Below, piece by piece: positions 11,353-22,827 of a stretch of DNA of 64,000 bases. Where the stretch lies: assembly GCA_011037195.1 (NCBI GenBank), contig JAAEAF010000212.1, forward strand, positions 284,988-348,987, written 5' to 3'. This DNA is from Triatoma infestans (taxonomy: Eukaryota; Arthropoda; Insecta; Hemiptera; Reduviidae). The notes under the pieces are model-generated. The model did not search any database, was not told where the DNA came from, and worked only from the letters and a program-made list of their open reading frames with translations. How positions within the stretch are numbered: the stretch's first letter is position 1; each line of letters opens with the position of its first letter. Both the position numbers and the translations under genes were made by a program.

Positions 11353-12277
11353 TTTAATAATCAATCAAGTAGTTTTTTTAACTACTCTTACTATTTGTAA
11401 CAGGAAGTATTTCGATCATGCCAGATTTTCAAAATTGCGTTTTCACCGGAAATACATGTTTTGAGGTCCCCTGAATCCAAAAAAAGTGGTTTTTAGAAAA
11501 TGATCTGTATGTGTGTGTGAGTGTGTGAACAGAATATCTCAAAAATGAAAAATCGCAGGAAGCTCAAACTTGGTATGCCGTTTAGGTACTGACTGCCACC
11601 GTATCAGACATCAAGATTTTGAGCAAAATCCATCCGCGCGGAAATACCCCTTTACTGAACAATTTTTCCGGATTTTCTCAAAAACGGCTACAATAATTTT
11701 CTTTAAACTACAGATAAATATAAACAGCTACAATGTTTATTTGTAACATTTCTCCGGGAAAATACATTTAAGGGTACTTTTGGGGGATAGGTGGGGTTAG
11801 GATTTCCTCTATACTGCTATTTCAGTTTATTATACAATTCTATCATGTGAATAATATTATTTAGAATTAAATATGTTTTCGAAATTCCGAGTTTGAAGAA
11901 ACTCAGATTACCGGAAGTGCGTCTTCAGTGAAAAGTATTTCTCAGTATTCTTCTATTTTCTGTAAAACTGCTTCAACGATTTTCTTTAAACAATGTGAAC
12001 TACACATATAAAGAGCTACAACTTTTATTTGCAACATTTCTTCGGGTAAAGTCCTTAAATGACTTTATAAGAGGCTTTCAGTGGGTTTTTTTTTCTCTAA
12101 AGTGCTATCTTAGTTGATTATATAATTCTACCATCTTTTTTTTTTTTTTTGTAATTTTATTTGCCATTTACTATCTACAAAACAATGCAATCAGTAAATC
12201 TGATGAATGATGCTGTGGACGTGATTGGCTGGAGGAGAGAAGCTGCCCACTGGCAACACTCCCGCTTCAGTTGGTTA

Positions 12278-14976
12278 TTAATCCATGAGATGGTCGCGGG
12301 GCCAGCAACGCCTCAGCCGCCGTGGGGGGTTGTCCGGAATAGCTATGGAGGCGAGATTTTGGATTAGAGGATTAGAGCATAGAGAAAGAGAGTTATGGAA
12401 TTTTCGGTATTTACTTTTAGCTGTTTCAGTCACGTAGGGTATGTTGAGATCTTTATGAAGAGAAGAGTTTGAAACGTAGAATGGAGCATCTGTAATTTGA
12501 CGGAGAATTTTTGATTGAAAGGCCTGGATTTTTTGTGAGTTTGAGCGTTTGGTTGGACCCCACAGTTCAAGTCCATAAGTCCACATTGGTTTAAGTATGG
12601 TGTTGTATAATAGTCGTTTATGTTCCATTGGAAGTTTCGACCGTCTGCCAATTAGTCTTAGTAACAGTTTATTCCTTTTGTTGAGTTCCAGTCTTTTTAG
12701 TTTAGTATGTGGGTTCCATGTTAGTCGTTTGTCGATATACATCCCAAGGTAGCGAACTAAATTTGCAGGAGAAAGAGGTACAGAGTTAAAGCTGACTGGT
12801 GGAGAAGTATGACGTCGCAGAGTAAAAGTGATGTGTTGACACTTCTGAGGGTTAAATTTTAATCGCCATTTTTTGGCCCAAGGCTCAAGTATGTCTAAGT
12901 GTATCTGTAAGTGAGTGGAAGCTGTTACAGGGTCGGAACTGGAAGCAAGAATGGCGGTGTCGTCAGCGTAAGTGCATAGCATTGTGTTAGTGTGAGTCGG
13001 TATGTCTGCTGTATATACAGTATAGAGAAGAGGACCAAGTATACTACCTTGAGGGACGCCGGCTAGAGCAGGAGAGTAATCAGAAGTGGCAGAGCCACAA
13101 CTAACCTGAAAGAAACGGTCTGTAAGATAAGATTTCATAATTAAGTAGTAAGTAGAAGGAAGATTTCTCTTTAACTTCCACAACAGCCCCGGATGCCATA
13201 CCCGATCAAAGGCTTGAGCCACATCAAGGAAGGCCCCGGAGCAATATTGTTTCCGTTCGAGAGAAGAAGAAATGGCATCCACTACTCTATGGCATTGGTG
13301 TATGGTACTGTGTTGTTGACGAAATCCAAACTGATGAGAGGGGATGACATTTGCAGTTTCAAGAATAGGACAGATGCGTTTTAGCAATAATTTTTCTAAC
13401 AGTTTCCCCATGATCGGTAACAGACTGATGGGCCGGTATGAGGATGGAAGATGAGAAGGTTTATTTGGTTTGGGAATCATTTTTATGACTGAAAATTTCC
13501 ATAATGCCGGAAAATATGTAGTTCTCAGTACTGAGTTAAAGATGTAGGTAAGATATACTATTGCCTTTTGTGGTAGATGACGAAGAATTTCTGAAGTTAT
13601 TAAGTCAAACCCCGGAGATTTTTTCTTTGGTAAGGATTTTATTAAATATTTTACCTCAGAAGGAGTGAACGCTTTTGGAGGGAGACAGAGAGGCAAGGCG
13701 GTATCTAAGTCAGTTAGTATTTCAGCAGAGTGTATGTCGTCACTAGTGTCTGGATGAGGTGTGAATATGTTGCTCAGGTGGTCTTTGAATTCGATGGCTT
13801 TTCTAAGTCTGATTTCGTCCATGTTCCGTCATTACGTCTTAAAGGAGAAGGAACAAGTTTGTAAGAGAGTAGTCGTTTGGTAGCGGTCCAGAGTGATTTG
13901 CGGTCAGATGTCAGGGAGGTAACATATTCTTCGTATTTCAGGGATCTGAAGTTTTGAAGTTCACGTTTTAACCGTCTAGTCAGTCTGTTGTAAATCAGTC
14001 TGTCACTCGGGTAGTGGGTACGTTGCCATACTGCTCGAGCTCGTCGTTTTTCTCTAATTAGCATTCTGATTAAAACAGGAAGGTTTCGTGTTCGGGATTC
14101 GGTCTTGTAGAAAGTTTGTTTGGTAGAGTCCCAAATGGAAGTTTGTATTGAAGTAGTTAGAAAGTTTACTGCGTGATCTATTTCATCTGGCGTTTTTAGG
14201 GAGATTAGCAGATTCAGTTTGCTGTCAAGGGTATTTCCGAAAAGTGTCCAGTCAATAGGTCCAGTAATCAAGGCAGGACGTGGTGAAGCAGGTTTTGGAA
14301 TCGTGCTGAGGGTAAGAAGAACAGGGCTATGGTCGGAGGAGAGGTCAGTGAGTGTATAGGTGTCGAGATATTGAGATGAGATTTTGGAAGAGATAAAAAT
14401 GTCGAGTATATCTGGTAATTTGGATGGTGATGTCGGCCAGTATGTAGGTTGGTCTGGAGAAAAGACGGTATAATGAGAATGAGTGAGTGTGTGTAGAAGA
14501 GTTCACCCGCGAGGATTAGAAGTTCGGCAGCCCCATTGAGGGTGCTTAGCATTATAGTCCCCACCAGCTAGAAATTTGGGTCCAAGAGTAAGGAAGAATG
14601 TCTCGAAATCCACAGAAGAAATAGATTTATTTGGAGGGCAGTAAACTGTTGCCAGAGTAAAGTTAAAAGGTTGGCAGTCTAAATTAATTGCTGCAGATTG
14701 AATGAGTTCATTTTGATAAGCAGGTAATCGGTGGTGAACCAAAGTATTTTTTATTAATATTGCAGCTCCACCATGGGATGTATCGTCTGGGTGATCGGTC
14801 CTGTGAGTTGTGTAGCCGGGTATGTAAAAGTTAGATCGTCCTGTAAAGTGAGTTTCTGTGATAAGTGCTACGTCTATTCGTTTGTCATGTAGGAAAATGT
14901 CTAATTCGTCTCTGTGAGAGTTCAACCCATTGGAATTCCATAAGAGAATAGTGAGCGAATGCTGAGAATTGATCAA
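12278..14976 (-). pseudogene. Jockey-type LINE ORF2, endonuclease and reverse transcriptase, two lesions
   Basis: The protein would nick target DNA and reverse-transcribe the element RNA. The apurinic-like endonuclease opens with LLWNSNGLNSHRDEL and has ITETHF, GGDYNAKHPQWG and, further on, SDHSPV. The reverse transcriptase has YRPISLLP, FLDVAQAFDRVW (catalytic Asp), GVPQGSILGPLLY and YADD at about 12959-12970. The tail RRLRRCWPRDHLMD is typical of Jockey ends. Two lesions are visible: an in-frame TGA at 14503-14505, likely a CpG decay of an Arg codon, and a one-base deletion near 13798 just before KAIEFKDHL. No ATG opens the frame; ATC at 14973-14971, overlapping the ORF1 stop, may be the decayed start (inference). 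Confidence 0.9.
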
Positions 14977-16334
14977 CGAGACAATTTAGGAATGAGCTCA
15001 GTAACGAGAGACGTGAGAAGAGTGATGAGAGGTGTGATGAGAGATTTGAATTCAGAGATAAATGTAGTGAGAAGAGAGGTAAGGTCGTTAGAGATAGGAG
15101 AGGGAGGTACCAGTGTAGGCTGAGCCGCTGACGGCCCCACGACCCTCGCATATGATGGACTGTTACTATTAAATGGCCTACAGGTTCCTTGGTGCCTTGG
15201 TTCTTCAGGTGCTAGCTGCGGAAATTCGTTGGCTGCAGGTGCTGGCATAGCTGAACGGGAGACTGCGCCAAGATGAGGCCGATTTCCACTTCTGTCGAGG
15301 CTGGTTCTTCTCCTGAGGCGTTGTAATTCTTTATGGGTTACACAACCCCTATAGTTTGCTGGGTGATTCCCTAAGCAAAGGGCACAAGTTGGAGGTTGCT
15401 CCCGAGGTTTTGTACAGTCTGATGATGGATGGGGGCCTGCACATTTTACGCACCTCGGATTATGGTTGCAATATGACCTTGTGTGACCATATTGTTGGCA
15501 TCTTTTACACTGTAATATTTCTGTGGTCTTATGTGGCTCTTCTATTTTTACAATTGTATATACAAGGGTTCTCAAGTTAAATATTTCTTTGTTGTTTTCT
15601 TGTGGGTCCAGATCTACAAAGAATAATGGAAGTGGTGATTTTGTGGTGGGGTGTTTAACATTTGTGATGTTCCTAACTTTGAAATTGTGGCGTTCTAAAT
15701 CTTCTTTTATTATTGTTGTTGGTGTGGAGTGGTGTAGGTGTCGTATTACTACTCGGAAGGCTTTTTCACTTTTAATTTGGTATGTATGAAATTCGGCGTT
15801 TGTCCCTTGTAAGTAGTGTATGGCCGCTCTGTATCCATCAACTGTTTTTGTAGATAGCATAACACTATCTACACGAGACTTACAGTCAAAAGAATCTGGC
15901 CCTAATAGCTGGCTCAAAGTCTTGCAAAAATCTACGTAATTTGAAATATTCTTTATGAAAATTGGTGGAGGTTTTGTATTTTTTACTGGCTGAATTTCTT
16001 CCTGTGGCTCCCTATCATCCACACTGAGGGGTGCAAAGGGATTTGGAGTGCAAAATATGGAATCTGTTAGACTAACTTCTTTCAGAGTACGGTTTATTTG
16101 ATTTTCTGTTTGCATGTCACTTTGTGAAATTGCTTCCAAAGAATTATTGATATTACACAGTTTTTGTTCATTATCGTTGGTGTCTACGGTAGAAATAGGC
16201 TTGACTTTATTTTTTTTAATTTTTTGTGGAGTGTTTGAATTTAAAAATGATCTTTTTGAGCTTTTGTTTAGACTGACATTTCTAGTGATCGTGCCATCTG
16301 GTTCACAGCTGACATTTTCATCATTAGTCTCCAT
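14973..16334 (-). CDS. Jockey-type LINE ORF1, gag-like nucleocapsid protein
   Basis: An intact ORF of 453 residues that would bind element RNA in the ribonucleoprotein particle. The N-terminal 120 residues are polar and low in predicted structure. Residues about 165-270 look like the PRE_C2HC domain found before zinc knuckles in Jockey gags. Three zinc knuckles follow: C276-C279-H284-C289, C295-C298-H302-C307 and C317-C320-H324-C331. After a Pro-rich stretch, the last 40 residues are rich in leucine, serine and threonine. The ATG at 16334 is the first in frame and gives METNDENVS. The stop codon TGA (14975-14973) lies at the start of the ORF2 frame, suggesting coupled translation. Confidence 0.9.
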   Translation of the reverse strand: METNDENVSCEPDGTITRNVSLNKSSKRSFLNSNTPQKIKKNKVKPISTVDTNDNEQKLCNINNSLEAISQSDMQTENQINRTLKEVSLTDSIFCTPNPFAPLSVDDREPQEEIQPVKNTKPPPIFIKNISNYVDFCKTLSQLLGPDSFDCKSRVDSVMLSTKTVDGYRAAIHYLQGTNAEFHTYQIKSEKAFRVVIRHLHHSTPTTIIKEDLERHNFKVRNITNVKHPTTKSPLPLFFVDLDPQENNKEIFNLRTLVYTIVKIEEPHKTTEILQCKRCQQYGHTRSYCNHNPRCVKCAGPHPSSDCTKPREQPPTCALCLGNHPANYRGCVTHKELQRLRRRTSLDRSGNRPHLGAVSRSAMPAPAANEFPQLAPEEPRHQGTCRPFNSNSPSYARVVGPSAAQPTLVPPSPISNDLTSLLTTFISEFKSLITPLITLLTSLVTELIPKLSR

Positions 16335-16608
16335 GTGGGAGAATTAATAATTAAAATTCTCTAAAAAATAAAAAATACTAAACTGTCCATGTACTCACCT
16401 AACCTATAATGCACTGTTTATTTACAAGTTCGAAACAAAAATAACATCAGATTCAACAGTGTAAATCAAGATGCTTTCAAGTAGAGAGCTTCAAATGACT
16501 TAAGAATAGCTCCGCGCACTCATATACCCACTTTTACCTACTTAAATCACTTTGATTTTAAGAGCAATATCAAGCTGTACACTAAGTAGCACTAGCGCCC
16601 AGCTGACC
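16335..16608 (-). promoter_or_regulatory. 5'UTR and presumed internal promoter of the Jockey LINE
   Basis: The 274 bp between the duplicated target and ORF1 ATG. Jockey elements are known to carry an internal promoter at the very 5' end of this leader; no specific motif is claimed here. The leader is AT-rich toward the ATG. The presence of a complete leader shows the copy is not 5'-truncated. Confidence 0.55.
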
Positions 16609-17027
16609 AATTCTACCATCTAAACAATATTAATTAGAAATAAATAAATTCCAAAATTCCGAGTTTCAAGAAAATAAGTAAACCGGAAGTGCGCTTTTAC
16701 TGAACAATTTTTTTTTTTTCAGTTTTCGCGATTTTCTCCATAAAAATACCGAACGAATTTCATTAAATTTGGTAAATTAGCCATTAGTATAAATATCACT
16801 TTGTTTTCAATTTTTTTCTGAGAAATTCATTAAAAGAAGTATTGGGGGGAGGAGAAGATTATGCTTTCGCCCCAAAAAATCATTTTATTAACTTTAGATT
16901 TTCCCTTTGATATAAAACCGAAGACAAACATTTTAGTAAACATTATAGTGTGAAAAAACATTTTCAGTTACAGTTTTGTTAACTGCACTAAGGGAAAGTC
17001 GTGTGAGTGTTTCACACCAGATTATGT

Positions 17028-17344
17028 TTAAAAAAAAAATGAAGATTTACGCGAGAATAAAAATTGTGATTAATAAACAGTTTTATCCATCAATATTGAA
17101 TTATAATGGCAGTGTAGAGAAAGCAATATCCCACTTTTAATAAAAGACGCAAAAAATCAATGGCAATTGATGATGATGTTGATGGAGTCGGAACCATTCA
17201 GTCAACAACAGTGAAGTGCTCTAGTGAAGATTATTTGAACTATACTCACAGCTGCTCGGTTATATTGTTCTTTTTATGATTGTTGACGTTGTTAATTGCT
17301 AAAAATACTCTTCTACAAATAAAATGATAATAAAATTGAAATTA
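17028..17344. other. No gene
   Basis: AT-rich sequence; no repeat, RNA gene or coding frame recognised. Confidence 0.5.
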
Positions 17345-17860
17345 AAAGAAAAGCAATTTTCTCTGTAAAGTTATACTTGTGGTTAACCGATTTTCTTGAA
17401 ACTTACGACGAATTCTGGTAATTCTTTTTATGTAACTTAATATGGTAATGTAGGTGATAGAACTGTATATTGCATTGAAATGGAACTTTGGAGAAAAAGT
17501 TTAACCCCCACTCCAGCACTCCCGGTGCCCTCCAAAAAATCAGTTTCCTGGAAAAAATATTTCCAATGAAAACAAAAAAACATTGGTGGAGCCATTTGTG
17601 AGATAATCGCGAAAAACTGAATAAAAAAAAACCCTTAGTAAAATCGTGTTTCCGGTTGGTGGATTTTGGCGGAAATCTTTCTAGCCAGCCATCATTGTGA
17701 GACCTAAACGGAATAACAAGTTTGAGTTTCTTGCAATTATTCGTTTTTGCGATATTTTGTTCACATTCGCTAAAAACAAATTTTTTCCCGTTCTCTAAAC
17801 ATGTACTGTCCCGTGAAAATACTCAATTTGGCAAATTTTGTTTTTCTTTATACTTCGAGA
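17345..17860 (+). repeat. TCTGG-family fragment, diverged
   Basis: Shows AACCGATTTTCTTGAAACTT, a CCCCCACTCCAGC-type block, GAGCCATTTGTGAGATAATC and an altered ACATGTACTGTCCCGTGAAAA block. Ends are missing. Confidence 0.7.
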
Positions 17861-17879
17861 ATTATTTTCATTGATAAAT

Positions 17880-18117
17880 CCGATCATTTTTTTTTTTTAA
17901 CTTTTTCCTGGGATAATTTATTTTTGGGAGAACCGTAACGTTAAGCTCCTCTCTAAAGTACTTCTTCAATTCAAATTTGAAGATAATCGGTATAACCGGA
18001 AGTGCGACTTTACACAATAGGTTTTTGAGATATTTTGGAATTTTCTCGAAAACGACTGTAACGATTTCCTTTAAACTTGGGATACTATCTGCAAATATAT
18101 AAACCTGTTAATCTGTG
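17880..18117 (-). repeat. TCTGG-family fragment
   Basis: ATAACCGGAAGTGCGACTTT, CTCGAAAACGACTGTAACGA and AAACTTGGGATACTATCTGC are a reverse internal unit, cut on the right by the LINE fragment at 18118. Confidence 0.65.
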
Positions 18118-18690
18118 GGGGGAACCAAGCCATACGCTATCCAAAACCTCACTGGACCCATATAGCTGGCCCCAAAAGAAAACAACAACACACCGGGTCT
18201 AGAACAAAAATCCAGACCCGGGTCCGGGTGGACCTAACCCATCTGATTCACCGCAGTCCGTGAACAAATTGGACCATAACCTTAAGAGGAAATAGCCTAA
18301 GCTCTTCCACAGACCAAAGGTTCTGACAGCCTGTCATAAGATGGATCAGTGTTTCCTTCTCAGCCTCACATACTCTACAAAAAGAGGTCTGTTATGAGTC
18401 CCATCACTTAGAGCTATCTCCAAGAACTATGCCAGGTAAGGGATCCAATATATGCCTGAGAGAGAGGTTCGTGAAAGACACAGCTACGACTCACTAATAA
18501 CCTGTCCGGACCCCCAATGAGCATCTTAACTGCCCACAACCCACTGTGCTCATTCATAGAGATGAATGCTGTGGAGCTCTCCATGACTGGAAGCTTGACC
18601 GACATGTGACTGACACACCAACAGCAGGCTCGGGACCAATGAAAGGGAGAAAGGTGCATAATTTGGAAAATCTGTATTTGGAAAAGACAT
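18118..18690 (-). pseudogene. RNase H-bearing LINE 3' fragment
   Basis: On the minus strand, broken frames give LPFIGPEPAVGVS, a Trp/His-rich linker and MLIGGPD, all shared with the copy at 31576-32715. The left end holds the shared 3'UTR segment with CGGGTCTGGATTTTTG (read on the minus strand). Several frameshifts and stops show long decay. Confidence 0.8.
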
Positions 18691-19402
18691 AATTTTTCCA
18701 AAAAAGAAAAACCTTAATTAATTTCCTTAAATCGTGAAAATTCTCACTAACATTCACGAATGTATGAAAGTAGTAGAACTTAGAAAAAAGTGTTTTTTTT
18801 TTTTTTTTTTTATAAACTTCATTGGGACAATGAAAAGTCTTTTGGACGGAAGAAAAATGTTCTAAAGAACAAGGTTAGTGCATTTTCTCCATCCGTTAAC
18901 CCTTGGTTATCCCAAGAGAAATTAGAATTCCCTGGAACTATTTCTTCAACATCACCTTTATGCTAACTTTATTTTTCTCTCCAGCAGGGGCAATAAAGAA
19001 AAAGTGAAATATAATTTGCAGTACCATGTATATATGTATATTACTTACTGGGTTCGGGCCACCCTCCCAGCGCACCGTGAAATGAAGTATAAATAGTGTT
19101 CTCATTTTTACATAAGGCGACTATAATAAAAATTTTGTTTTTGGCTTGTATATTCACTAATTATACACTTGTATAAGACACTATATTCACTAATTTTCTA
19201 TTGAATGTATTCCTATATGAACCTATCGGGAACTATTGTGTGGATCACAAGTTGTATGAAATTCAATTTTCATCTCTCTGATATTTGCAAAAAATTCCGA
19301 ATAGGTTGCTAAATATTCTGCATCAACGAAATGATTTGTAAAACCATTCTTTCTTAAAATCTTGGTCGAATATAAACTCGATACAACAAAAAAAAAAAAA
19401 AA
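18691..19402. other. No gene
   Basis: Contains a T run (18797-18813) and otherwise unassigned AT-rich DNA, with no coding frame of note. Confidence 0.5.
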
Positions 19403-20409
19403 TCTGGTGTGAAACACTCACACAACTCTCTCTTACACCAGTTCTGAAAATTGTAACAGACAAATTTTATAGTTTGCGTACCAAATTTAATGAAATTCGT
19501 CGAAAACTGAAAAACTGTTCAGTTAAAGCGCACTTCCGGTTTACTAGTTTTCTTGAAGCTCGGAATTTATCTATTTATTTCTAATTAATTTTGTTTGGAT
19601 GGTAGAATTGTATGTATATTCAACTATGATTAGCACTTGAGAGAAAAACATAACCGCACCCCTCCCCCAAAAGTGCCCTTAAATGAATTTTCCCAGCGAA
19701 ATATTAAAAATAAAAGTTGTAGATCTTTGTATGTTTAGTGTACATACGTAGTTTCAAGAAAATCGTCTGAGCCATTTTTGAGAATTCCGCGAAAAAGTGA
19801 AAAAAATCATGTAGTAAAGTGGTAAAATAAACGCACTTCCGGTCATCCGATATTTTTCAAACTCGGAATTTCAACAACATATTTAATTCTAATTAATATT
19901 ATTTAGATGACAGAATTGTCTAATAAACTGAAATAGCACTTTAGATATAAGCCTAACCCCACCCCTCTTCCAAAAGTGCCCTTAAATGAATTTTCTCGGA
20001 GAAATATTTCAAATAAAAGTTGTAGCTCTTTGTAAATGTAGTTGATATATTATGTATGAAGAAAATCGTCGGAGCCATTTTTGAGAAAATTACAAAAAAA
20101 GTTAAAAAAAAGAAACTAGTAAAGGGGTACTTCCGGTACAGGAGTTTTGGCAGATGACATACTGTCTGATCCCAGCTTAGACCTAAACGGAATATCAAGT
20201 TTCAACTTCCTACGGTTTTTCGTTTTTGAGCTATGCGGTCACATACATACATACATACACCCAGACAGACACACACACAGGCCATTTGATAAAAACCACT
20301 TTTTTGGACTCAGGACACCTCAAAACGAATATTTCCGGTGAAAATTCGATGTCGAAAATTTGACACGATTACAATACTTCCTCTTACTAGGAGTAAGAGA
20401 AAGTAAAAA
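19403..20409 (+). repeat. TCTGG-family element, best full-length copy
   Basis: 1,007 bp. The 5' end TCTGGTGTGAAACACTCACAC has an internal GTGTGA/TCACAC stem. Three internal units follow, then CATACATACATACATACACC with CA repeats, the GGCCATTTGATAAAAACCAC block, TTTCCGGTGAAAATTCGATG, and the 3' hairpin CTCTTACT (20381-20388) with AGTAAGAG (20392-20399). AGTAAGAGAAAGT (20392-20404) matches, inverted, the subterminal 5' motif of other copies. Confidence 0.93.
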
Positions 20410-20539
20410 CTCTGATCAATTAATACAATGTAACTGAAGAATTTTTCTTTAAACGTGCGATATGAAATTGATAGCTGTTGTATTCTAGTATAGCTGAGTG
20501 CCACGTATATAAACAACGCCCTCTTTCTTAAGTAACAAA

Positions 20540-20945
20540 AATTGTAGCGGCAATTTGAATTTAAACCTAATTAGCAGGTGACCCATATATCTCCTTAATA
20601 TCCATTTCCCAGGAATATGTATTAAATAGAAGTGATAAATTTATAACTGTGCAATTAACATACCAACTTGATCTGGTGCGCTACCTTGGACTCTTCAAAG
20701 ACAAGCGATTCACGTGGAACCCACACATAAGACTTAAAAGACATATCGTGTCAGACTTCTTGCAAGACGATCTAAATTATTTACCAAATTGAAAAGACTG
20801 ATATATATACATATAATTTTCCTCAAACCTTAAGTAAACGGTTAATCAAATTCCCAAGTTAGAAGAATTATATGTAAATTAGAATTGTCAATAATTTGCT
20901 GTAAAACATACTTCTTCCCTCCTACCCCATTGATCCATTATAGTG
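20540..20945 (+). repeat. TCTGG-family fragment around LINE relic
   Basis: ACTGTGCAATTAACATACCA before and AACGGTTAATCAAATTCCCA after the Jockey-like relic at 20670 resemble the divergent subfamily's internal blocks. Confidence 0.5.
20670..20741 (+). pseudogene. Short Jockey-like RT fragment
   Basis: One frame reads DLVRYLGLFKDKRFTWNPH and then IRLKR. This closely parallels LVRYLGMYIDKRLTWNPH of the Jockey ORF2 at 12278-14976, so it is a small relic of a related LINE, about 24 codons long. It is surrounded by TCTGG-family sequence. Confidence 0.72.
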
Positions 20946-21839
20946 AATGTTCGAGAATCTCTGGGTAAAAGTTACTTGGTTTTGCGCATGTCTGTGTATA
21001 TTTCTAAGTATCCCTTTTCCAAAAAAAACAAAAAAAAAACAAAAAAATCAACCTTTGAATGAGGCTTTTGTAGAATGTGATTTTCCTCTATTTTATTGTG
21101 AAAGTATATACTCTCTAAGGGTCTTTTATACATAGAGGTAATCTCGTATTTCAAAGTGAAATTAGGATAAAAGAGTGAATCTCTTACACTCTCTCTTCTT
21201 ATGAAGGAATGGAATTCTATTGACACTAAAATATATATATATATATATCCACTTCCCCGCCAAGCCCTTCTTTGTAGGACGCGCATAAATATTTAGGATT
21301 CTTGCGCACCCTGTTGACAGTTTTGAAAAGGATGGTATGACGTTTGTCAGTGAAGGTAACCTAGAATGGTATTTATACAAAGGGACACACATATTTATAT
21401 TAAGAAAATGTCCATGATGACGTCACACTCACAAACACTGACTGAAATTGGTGACAAAGATAGTAGTAGGAGAATGGAAAAGTGGAGCCATATTGAATAA
21501 AATGGAGAGTACAAAGAAGATTTGTTTAATTTAAAGAAAATTCTCCCAGCTTTAGAGAGGCAGAATTCATTATTAGTGAGATTCTCCATTTGATGTAAAT
21601 TTTATTCCAAATATTTTGCTGTCGCTCCATTTGGTCATTAGATGATGGTTATTTAGTTATTTTTTTCTGTTAAAAAACCATCAGTGAAAGATTAGAGACT
21701 TCATTGTAATGTCAGATTTTTTACCATTTTTGTGTCTTCAAACTTTACATACATTAACTACACAACTTTCAAAAGATAGCGTGAACTAGACACGGTTTTG
21801 CGATTACTGCGATACACTGTCCAGTTCCTTATATTGTGC
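20946..21839. other. No gene
   Basis: Includes a TA run (21230-21248) and A runs near 21020-21045. No frame or repeat stands out. Confidence 0.5.
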
Positions 21840-22060
21840 CATCTTTATCTAGAGTTGCAAGGGAAAAGAAAACTTGGTTAACCACAGGTGCAACTTCACA
21901 GAATAGATTTCTGAGTAATTTGGAATTTTCATCAGAGACATTTTCCGTGATACCCTGCTTCATTTTGTGGTCATCGACCGGTTTAAGGCGTTCGCCCATC
22001 TTCAGCATGCGTTTGTCGAACAGTGTGATAACACAGACTTGCACAGAGCAAATTCAGTTT
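21840..22060 (-). repeat. Fragment of hammerhead-bearing element
   Basis: On the minus strand this matches 40710-40840: GAACAGTGTGATAAC-type sequence, CTGAAGA (22005-21999), GGGCGAACGCC, then TTAAACCGGTC and GATGACCAC. The GAAA core is changed to TAAA and stem I no longer pairs at its base, so the motif is probably inactive. Confidence 0.6.
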
Positions 22061-22072
22061 ACACACACTCAG

Positions 22073-22205
22073 AAAAATGTGGTGGGAAACACTCACACGA
22101 CTTTCTCTTACTGCAGTTCAGTTCACACCGTTTTAAGTAATTTTTCTTCAATCTTATAATCTTTCCTAAACTGTTTCCCTTGTCTTCAATTTTATATCAA
22201 TGGGG
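22073..22205 (+). repeat. TCTGG-family 5' end
   Basis: ATGTGGTGGGAAACACTCACA, CGACTTTCTCTTACTGCAGTT in forward order; truncated after about 100 bp. Confidence 0.75.
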
Positions 22206-22824
22206 AGAATCTAAGACATAATAAAAGGACTTTTTTTTAAAGAAACCATACCAGTTCCCAATAAAAGAGATAAGCGCTGTATTCATAGATAGTGTAACAA
22301 ATTATTTAATGAAATCCGTGGGGGGTTTTTATGGATGAAATCGTAGTAAACTGAAATAACTTCATAAAAACCTCACAGTCAATTTTTTTACCATTTGACG
22401 AATAACATGGGCAGATTCGGACGCAGGTAGAGTCGGGGTTGAATTCAGTGTGTGCAACATTGTCCCAGATTCAAAATAAACTGTAGTTTGCAATGATAAC
22501 TATATAGGCTATTATAAAAAATATATATATAAAATAGAAAATGTAGGCCATCACTTGGGGAGGAAGTTGAGATAATTAAGTTCTGAAATTGTTCTTGGCA
22601 AATAGAACAAGCCAATGTAATGTTTTAAACAGATATTTCATTTAAATGGCGTTAAAACTTTGAACATTACCTGTACGTCTAGATATTATCTAAAAAAATT
22701 AAAACAAATTGATAAATATCATTCAACACATTTTGCTATCAGTAATTTTATTTAATTAACCAGCTGAGAACTGGTAGTTTTGTTGGCCTGATGGTGACAT
22801 GAACTTGATAAAACAATAAAATAA
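22206..22824. other. No gene
   Basis: AT-rich, no repeat or coding signal recognised. Confidence 0.5.
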
Positions 22825-22827
22825 TGA

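Larger units (their letters stand above)
12137..16608 (-). mobile_element. Full-length Jockey-clade non-LTR retrotransposon
   Basis: A 4.47-kb LINE in reverse orientation, flanked by the 13-bp duplication AATTCTACCATCT at 12124-12136 and 16609-16621. Its poly-A tail appears as the T run at 12137-12150. From 5' to 3' it has a 5'UTR (16335-16608), a gag-like ORF1, an endonuclease/reverse transcriptase ORF2 and a 3'UTR of about 140 bp. It has no RNase H domain, which fits Jockey. It splits a reverse-oriented TCTGG repeat; removing it restores a continuous copy (11390-12136 joined to 16609-17027). The near-intact frames, A tail and exact duplication argue for recent insertion. Confidence 0.93.
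11390..17027 (-). repeat. TCTGG-family element split by the Jockey LINE
   Basis: Left part 11390-12136: TCTTACTATTTGTAACAGGAAG, GTTTTCACCGGAAATACATG, GGTCCCCTGAATCC, a short (GT)n, then internal units. Right part 16609-17027: last internal unit and GTGTGAGTGTTTCACACCAG (17004-17023). The LINE with its 13-bp duplication lies between. Confidence 0.88.

Noticed and set aside
13193..13384. Plus-strand frame within the Jockey LINE
   Set aside because: Antisense shadow of the reverse transcriptase.
21836..22159. 107-codon frame with a Ser-rich sequence
   Set aside because: It overlaps the hammerhead-bearing repeat and a TCTGG 5' end, so it is chance coding in repeats.
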